Under the pieces are notes generated by a model. It saw only the letters and a program-made list of their open reading frames with translations. It searched no databases and was not told the DNA's origin. From NCBI GenBank assembly GCA_039029935.1, contig JBCCFC010000369.1, forward strand, positions 1 through 10,585: a stretch of DNA of 10,585 nucleotides, read 5' to 3'. The position numbers and the translations under genes are program-made. This document shows positions 6,639 through 10,585 of the stretch, in pieces; position 1 is the stretch's first letter; each line of letters starts with the position of its first letter. Source of the stretch: G039029935 sp039029935 (lineage in GTDB: Bacteria; Chloroflexota; Anaerolineae; Caldilineales; Caldilineaceae).

Positions 6639-6654
6639 ATTCCTCTACATCCAA

Positions 6655-8115
6655 CTATATGGCATCATCTTCTTCCTGTGGTCGCCCAGAGAAAAACTTT
6701 TTCATAAACCCTGAATGCATATGATTCATATGCTCCAGTGTACTCAAATGTTTACCACTTCCTTCACGAGACGAAAAGTTATTGAATCGACTCATAAATT
6801 TTTTCTCGTGTAAACCCGTTGTACCTAATGATAGCTGATCCCCACTCTCGGTAGAACCAGACATGATATGCAATGGTAGGTCAGGATCAAGTTGGGATAA
6901 TTTTTTTAAGTTCCCAACTGTATTAAAGTCTCCTGATGCCCCTTTGGTAATGCTTCCACCCAGTAAGCCAAATATGCCGGGGAGTACAGCCAACTGTGCC
7001 CACCAAGGTAGACCCCAACCAGTAGACCGCGCACCCACCATGAAACCAGTATCAATTGAACTTTCCAAAATTAGCCCACCGATTTTTTCACCTTCATTTT
7101 TTGTCACTCTTTTGGCGATTTTGGATGCGACAGCCCCGCCTAGCGAAAATCCATGTAGGATGATGTCCTTGGCAGCAAACCCTTCACTGCGAACATGCTT
7201 ATAGATTGCCATCCCATCTTCATAGAGCCGCGCCTCACTAAGCGATGCAAAGGAGTAATGACTACCGTCCTCTTTTTTAGTATCGCCAAAACCGCGGTAA
7301 TCAATCCCATAAACCGTCGCTCCTTGATCGACATATTTAAAACCACTGTCGCCAAGTTGATCCGCATTTGATTTTCCGCTCCCAGAAAATAGTATGACCG
7401 CTTTGCCATCGGCTGGCAGTTTCTGGCGTTCGTCATATCGGTTAAAGCTTTTGTTTAATTCGTATTTCATTCCACTCAAGGAATATCTATCTTGTGGATC
7501 TCGAATTGTAATCTTTTTGCGTATTCTTTTTTGGTATCGATTCCCTCTGTATTCGGAGCCATCTTTAACACCTCTGCGCATAAAATTGGGACCGTATGTA
7601 AATAAATTCGTGAGTTCGCCAAGTCCTACGCTCAAAGTGGAGCCAATCGCTCGACCAAATCTAGTTCGAGTGCGTTGAATTGTATCGCCTTGTGGATGCG
7701 TCTGGTGCTGATGACTTCCTGACAAAGGTCGATTTGAACGAGAAGACTCTTTGCGTGGAACGGTTGCGGATTGTGGGTAGCGTCGATGAATCTCTTTTCC
7801 TTGTACAGGTCGTCTCTGAATATTGGTCTGGTAGAACGTTGGCTGACGCGGGTGTACGTCACGCTGTATGCGCTGTTTAGAGACGGCTGGCGTCATAGCA
7901 AGATTTGGCAGTGGAGGGTGTTGCATAGTGTCATTATGGTGGTGGGGGTGATGGGAACGTTGCAGCAGACCAGACGATGCACTCTGACCGATGATGCTTG
8001 CGTTGTGCGTCATCCGGTCTATGTCACGTGACAAAGACTCATCCTCCGGTGGAAGCTGGTTTTGATGCGTATATTGCAGGGATGGAGACGGTGTTCTGTG
8101 AATTTTCTGTTTCAT
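6655..8115 (-). CDS. alpha/beta hydrolase with DUF4157/eCIS-effector-like N-terminus
   Basis: A 486-residue protein in two parts. Residues 1 to about 155 are low-complexity and probably disordered, rich in His, Gln, Arg, Pro and Ser. They carry SSGLLQR (47-53) and further IQR motifs at 83, 99 and 146. SSGLLQR recalls the N-termini of DUF4157 proteins, known eCIS toxins, although DUF4157 itself is not visible. From about 235 an alpha/beta hydrolase fold follows: oxyanion-type strand AVILFSGSG (239-247), YGIDYRGFGDT (269-279), nucleophile elbow HGFSLGG (321-327, S324), candidate acid D426 and candidate His H456 or H462. A hydrophobic stretch (about 365-390) may be a lid or membrane-contacting helix. 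There is no signal peptide. The start at 8115 is preferred over ATG at 8136 because GGGAAG lies 6 nt upstream. A lipase/esterase-type toxin is my inference; a plain housekeeping hydrolase is less likely given the N-terminus. Confidence 0.8.
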   Translation of the reverse strand: MKQKIHRTPSPSLQYTHQNQLPPEDESLSRDIDRMTHNASIIGQSASSGLLQRSHHPHHHNDTMQHPPLPNLAMTPAVSKQRIQRDVHPRQPTFYQTNIQRRPVQGKEIHRRYPQSATVPRKESSRSNRPLSGSHQHQTHPQGDTIQRTRTRFGRAIGSTLSVGLGELTNLFTYGPNFMRRGVKDGSEYRGNRYQKRIRKKITIRDPQDRYSLSGMKYELNKSFNRYDERQKLPADGKAVILFSGSGKSNADQLGDSGFKYVDQGATVYGIDYRGFGDTKKEDGSHYSFASLSEARLYEDGMAIYKHVRSEGFAAKDIILHGFSLGGAVASKIAKRVTKNEGEKIGGLILESSIDTGFMVGARSTGWGLPWWAQLAVLPGIFGLLGGSITKGASGDFNTVGNLKKLSQLDPDLPLHIMSGSTESGDQLSLGTTGLHEKKFMSRFNNFSSREGSGKHLSTLEHMNHMHSGFMKKFFSGRPQEEDDAI

Positions 8116-8140
8116 TTTATGCTTCCCGTAAATCATTCAT

Positions 8141-8539
8141 TCAAGACGATAACGTTGTAAATCCTTGCTCTGTAAAATGTTGATCAAATGCAAAGACGGA
8201 CTCAATCCCCTGCTGGCGACACACCTCAAAACTGACACAATCGACGAGGCTGAGGCGACGGCGATTCTCGCGTAATAGAGCCTCAACACCAGCATTATGT
8301 AGTGCTTGATCCACCCAGATGATTTGTAGAAAAGGTATTATATGCTCATGAAAATTCTTCACAATATCCATACCCAAACGTCTCTGTAACAAAGTATATG
8401 ATTCAAGGATTACGTAATTTGTGGTCAGAATTGTTTCATCATTTGTCACCAATCTCGCCCAAATTTTTAGGCTAATTTCATGATTGGGATCATCTCTATC
8501 CAATATTGCAAAGAAAGCAGATGTGTCACTAAAATTCAT
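8141..8539 (-). CDS. PIN-domain ribonuclease toxin (VapC-like)
   Basis: A 132-residue PIN-domain protein, the expected size for a VapC-type toxin that cleaves RNA with Mg. The acidic site is visible: D5 in MNFSDTSAFFAILDRDD, E46 in VILESYTLL, D100 in LSLVDCVSFE and D119 in FAFDQHF. Its ATG overlaps the antitoxin stop as ATGA, the usual translational coupling of such pairs. It is AT-richer than the catabolic genes: 19 G+C in the 60 bases 8461-8520. Its stop lies 25 nt upstream of the hydrolase start on the same strand. Confidence 0.88.
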   Translation of the reverse strand: MNFSDTSAFFAILDRDDPNHEISLKIWARLVTNDETILTTNYVILESYTLLQRRLGMDIVKNFHEHIIPFLQIIWVDQALHNAGVEALLRENRRRLSLVDCVSFEVCRQQGIESVFAFDQHFTEQGFTTLSS

Positions 8540-8907
8540 AGCACTTTTACCTCTGCATAAATTTCCTCTAGATAATCGTCGTGATTTGTTCCAAGATCAG
8601 ATAGACCAGATGAAGCAATCCCAACGATGGAAAGTGCCCCTTGCTGTTTTTCAGAAAGTTGCGACCATTGCTCTTCTGAGATCAAATGTGAAAGGTGCGG
8701 ATTCATTGGGACTTGGCTATTCGCTTTTACATCTATATTTTTCTCGGCCTTTGGCTCGTCATTTTGCAAAGTTTTATTTGGACTCCAATTTAATTTTTGC
8801 AACTGAAGTTGAAGAAACTCAACAAACTCAACGACGGTCTGAATCATGCTATCTGGCAACATATCAATTTGTTGATGCAATTGTTGTCTTGCATAAGTTA
8901 CACTCAT
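8536..8907 (-). CDS. antitoxin partner of the PIN toxin (DUF2281-like N-terminus)
   Basis: A 123-residue protein directly upstream of the PIN gene with a 4-nt ATGA overlap. Residues 6-36 (QQLHQQIDMLP, then VVEFVEFLQLQ) match the amphipathic IxxLPxxxxxxVxxFIxFL pattern of DUF2281-type antitoxins. The middle (40-70) is polar and probably flexible. The tail GIASSGLSDLGTNHDDYLEE (96-115) is the acidic toxin-binding end common in antitoxins of PIN toxins. GGGGAGGA lies 4 nt before ATG 8907, an unusually strong ribosome site, as expected for an antitoxin made in excess. Probably autoregulates the promoter just upstream (8931-8939). Confidence 0.82.
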   Translation of the reverse strand: MSVTYARQQLHQQIDMLPDSMIQTVVEFVEFLQLQLQKLNWSPNKTLQNDEPKAEKNIDVKANSQVPMNPHLSHLISEEQWSQLSEKQQGALSIVGIASSGLSDLGTNHDDYLEEIYAEVKVL

Positions 8908-8930
8908 TATATCCTCCCCATTTTATCGTT

Positions 8931-8939
8931 ACTATACCA
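8931..8939 (-). promoter_or_regulatory. extended -10 promoter of the toxin-antitoxin unit
   Basis: On the minus strand TGGTATAGT is a TGn extended -10 box, placed to start RNA about 17 nt before the antitoxin ATG. No good -35 is present at 17 bp; that position is occupied by hairpin arms of the repeat at 8944-8988. Seen from sequence only. Confidence 0.45.
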
Positions 8940-8943
8940 GTAA

Positions 8944-8988
8944 AACAGATTGCCAATCTGTTATCAGTCCGTAGATTGGCAATCTGCG
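8944..8988 (+). repeat. double-hairpin repeat between trpB2 and the toxin-antitoxin unit
   Basis: Hairpin 1 is AACAGATT, loop GCC, AATCTGTT (8944-8962), perfect. Hairpin 2 is CGTAGATT, loop GGC, AATCTGCG (8970-8988) with one G-T wobble. The prefix AGTAAAAC (8939-8946) matches the AGTAACAC prefix of the repeats at 16-162 and 1872-1913. It covers the upstream side of the toxin-antitoxin promoter and ends 8 bp from the trpB2 stop, so it could act as operator, transcript end, or neither. Confidence 0.85.
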
Positions 8989-8996
8989 ATACAACC

Positions 8997-10373
8997 TTAT
9001 CCCATCACAGGTGACTCTGGCGTATTAATCTTCGCCACAGCGTCATTGACCTCATCCTGTGTCAGTTCATGGCGTTCCAACTTGCCCGCAAAATAGGCTT
9101 CATAGGCAGACATGTCAAAATTACCATGACCACACATGTTGAACAAAATGGTCTTGGAGACGCCCTCTTCCTTGGCTTTCTTGGCCTCACGGATAGCTGT
9201 TGCCACACCATGATTGGCCTCTGGTGCAGGGATAATGCCTTCCGCACGAGCAAAGGCAACACCTGCCTCAAAGCTCTCAAGTTGGTCGATGGCCTCGGCT
9301 TCAATGAGGTTATCCTTGAGCAATTGACTGACAATCACACCCGCGCCATGATAGCGCAGCCCACCCGCGTGAATCTTGGCAGGCACAAAGGTGTGACCCA
9401 ATGTGTACATCGGCAGCAGCGGTGTCATGCCAATGGAATCGCCAAAATCATAGCGGAAAACGCCCCGTGTCAGCTTTGGACAGGAGGTCGGCTCGCTGGC
9501 GATACAGCGAATATTCTTGCCTTCGGTCAAGTTCATGCGTAGGAAAGGGAAGGACAAGCCTGCAAAGTTGGAGCCACCACCAAAGGGTGCAATCACAATA
9601 TCGGGCAAATCACCTGCCTTCTCCATCTGCTTCACGGCTTCCTGCCCCAAGATGGTTTGGTGTGTCAGCACATGGTTGAGAACACTGCCCAATGAGTATT
9701 TGGTATCGTCTCGTGTCGCCGCCAGTTCCACAGCCTCGGAAATTGCAATGCCCAAGCTGCCCGGTGAATCTGGGTCCTGTTCTAAAATTGCGCGACCCGC
9801 TGCCGTGTTCTCAGAGGGTGACGCAATCACTTCCGCCCCCCACGTGTTCATCATCAGCTTGCGATAGGGCTTCTGATCATAGCTGATACGCACCATGTAG
9901 ACTTCACAGTCAATGTCAAAGAGTTTACAGGCAAAGCTCAAGGCACTGCCCCACTGCCCCGCACCCGTCTCTGTGGTGATGCGCTTGACGCCTTCCATCT
10001 TATTGTAGTACGCCTGTGGCACAGCCGTATTGGGCTTATGCGAACCAGATGGACTCACGCCTTCATACTTGTAGTAAATCTTGGCGGGTGTGTCCAGCAC
10101 CTTCTCCAGCCCATGCGCGCGGTAGAGCGGAGTCGGTCGCCATTTCTTGTAGATATCACGCACTTCGTCTGGAATTTCAATAAACGGGTCTTGGCTGACC
10201 TCCTGTTTGATCAATTCCATTGGAAAGAGCGGCGCCAGAGCCTCTGGTCCAATCGGTTGATGTGTATCTGGCGCAATCGGAGGCATTGGCTTGTTGGGCA
10301 TGTCTGCCACAATATTGTACCAATGCTCTGGAATTTCATTTTCCTCTAGCAGAAATTTGGTATTTACGCTCAT
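8997..10373 (-). CDS. trpB2: tryptophan synthase beta chain-like protein, TrpB2 type
   Basis: A 458-residue PLP enzyme of the TrpB2 branch, which condenses indole (or serves indole salvage) with L-serine to make tryptophan. The PLP lysine is K113 in GSHKPNTA. E135 in TETGAGQWG is the catalytic glutamate, GGGSN (265-269) cradles the PLP phosphate, and HAGGLRYHG (335-343) and PEANHG (384-389) are TrpB2-type blocks. It is longer than TrpB1 (about 400), with the N-terminal extension typical of TrpB2. The start at 10373 has AAGGAG about 8 nt upstream; the ATG at 10412 has none. No trpA or other trp gene is in the window, consistent with a stand-alone role. Confidence 0.92.
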   Translation of the reverse strand: MSVNTKFLLEENEIPEHWYNIVADMPNKPMPPIAPDTHQPIGPEALAPLFPMELIKQEVSQDPFIEIPDEVRDIYKKWRPTPLYRAHGLEKVLDTPAKIYYKYEGVSPSGSHKPNTAVPQAYYNKMEGVKRITTETGAGQWGSALSFACKLFDIDCEVYMVRISYDQKPYRKLMMNTWGAEVIASPSENTAAGRAILEQDPDSPGSLGIAISEAVELAATRDDTKYSLGSVLNHVLTHQTILGQEAVKQMEKAGDLPDIVIAPFGGGSNFAGLSFPFLRMNLTEGKNIRCIASEPTSCPKLTRGVFRYDFGDSIGMTPLLPMYTLGHTFVPAKIHAGGLRYHGAGVIVSQLLKDNLIEAEAIDQLESFEAGVAFARAEGIIPAPEANHGVATAIREAKKAKEEGVSKTILFNMCGHGNFDMSAYEAYFAGKLERHELTQDEVNDAVAKINTPESPVMG

Positions 10374-10585
10374 GTTTGTTCTCCTTAGTTGGTTTTGAAA
10401 TTTTATCTTCAACCACGCCTATTTGCATTGCAATCAGAATTATTCTATGATTTGGATATGTTCCTTGTTTTGTAAAACGCTGAAGATTAAATTTCTATCA
10501 GATTTGTTTAAAATACGATTTTCTATTCAAGATACACTATATATTAGTGTATTAAATTATTTAACACTTGATAAAATTATCTAGA
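10374..10585. other. AT-rich region upstream of trpB2 with an 8-bp-arm palindrome
   Basis: This non-coding stretch to the window end should hold the trpB2 promoter. A perfect inverted repeat ATACACTA, 5-nt spacer, TAGTGTAT lies at 10532-10552, about 160 bp before the start codon, and a smaller TTGCATTGCAA at 10423-10433. Either could be a regulator site. I see no T-box motif, Trp-rich leader peptide or terminator/antiterminator pair. Confidence 0.4.

Noticed and set aside
10374..10585. Trp attenuator or T-box riboswitch upstream of trpB2
   Set aside because: I found no Trp-rich leader frame, no T-box-like conserved motif and no terminator with a T-run before the start codon.

Overview
The window reads as a bacterial chromosomal segment of roughly 50% G+C. 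I infer a Chloroflexota-like organism (Anaerolineae/Caldilineae type). The grounds are the gene mix (a stand-alone TrpB2, acid-sugar catabolism of the enolase superfamily, a DUF4157-style effector N-terminus) and intergenic gaps filled with short hairpin and octamer repeats. No rRNA or marker gene is present to prove this.

Left part (1-5296). After a tandem array of 49-bp double-hairpin repeats comes a minus-strand GcvT/DmdA-type folate-binding protein (379-1563). It is bracketed by two oppositely oriented copies of an ~80-bp fold-back element with TA at both ends. Divergent from it run three plus-strand genes: a PhyH-type Fe(II)/2-oxoglutarate dioxygenase (1941-2915), a zinc-type medium-chain dehydrogenase (3015-4031) and an L-rhamnonate-dehydratase-like enolase-superfamily enzyme (4136-5296). 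The gaps around and between them carry 7-8-bp repeat arrays. Together they look like a small catabolic cluster, perhaps for a methylated or deoxy sugar acid; the substrate is inferred, not shown.

Right part (5388-10373), all on the minus strand. In transcription order: trpB2 (tryptophan synthase beta-like), an antitoxin and a PIN-domain toxin overlapping by ATGA, an unusual 486-residue alpha/beta hydrolase, and an RlmI-type 23S rRNA cytosine methyltransferase. The last four are packed with gaps of 25 nt or less. The hydrolase has a long, low-complexity His/Gln/Arg/Pro-rich N-terminus with an SSGLLQR motif and repeated IQR motifs. This resembles the N-termini of DUF4157 proteins, which are known cargo of extracellular contractile injection systems (eCIS). 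It is the most unusual gene of the window.

Repeats are the second theme. At least three loci carry a repeat made of the prefix AGTAAMAC plus two short perfect hairpins. The stem sequences differ between loci but pairing is kept on both arms.
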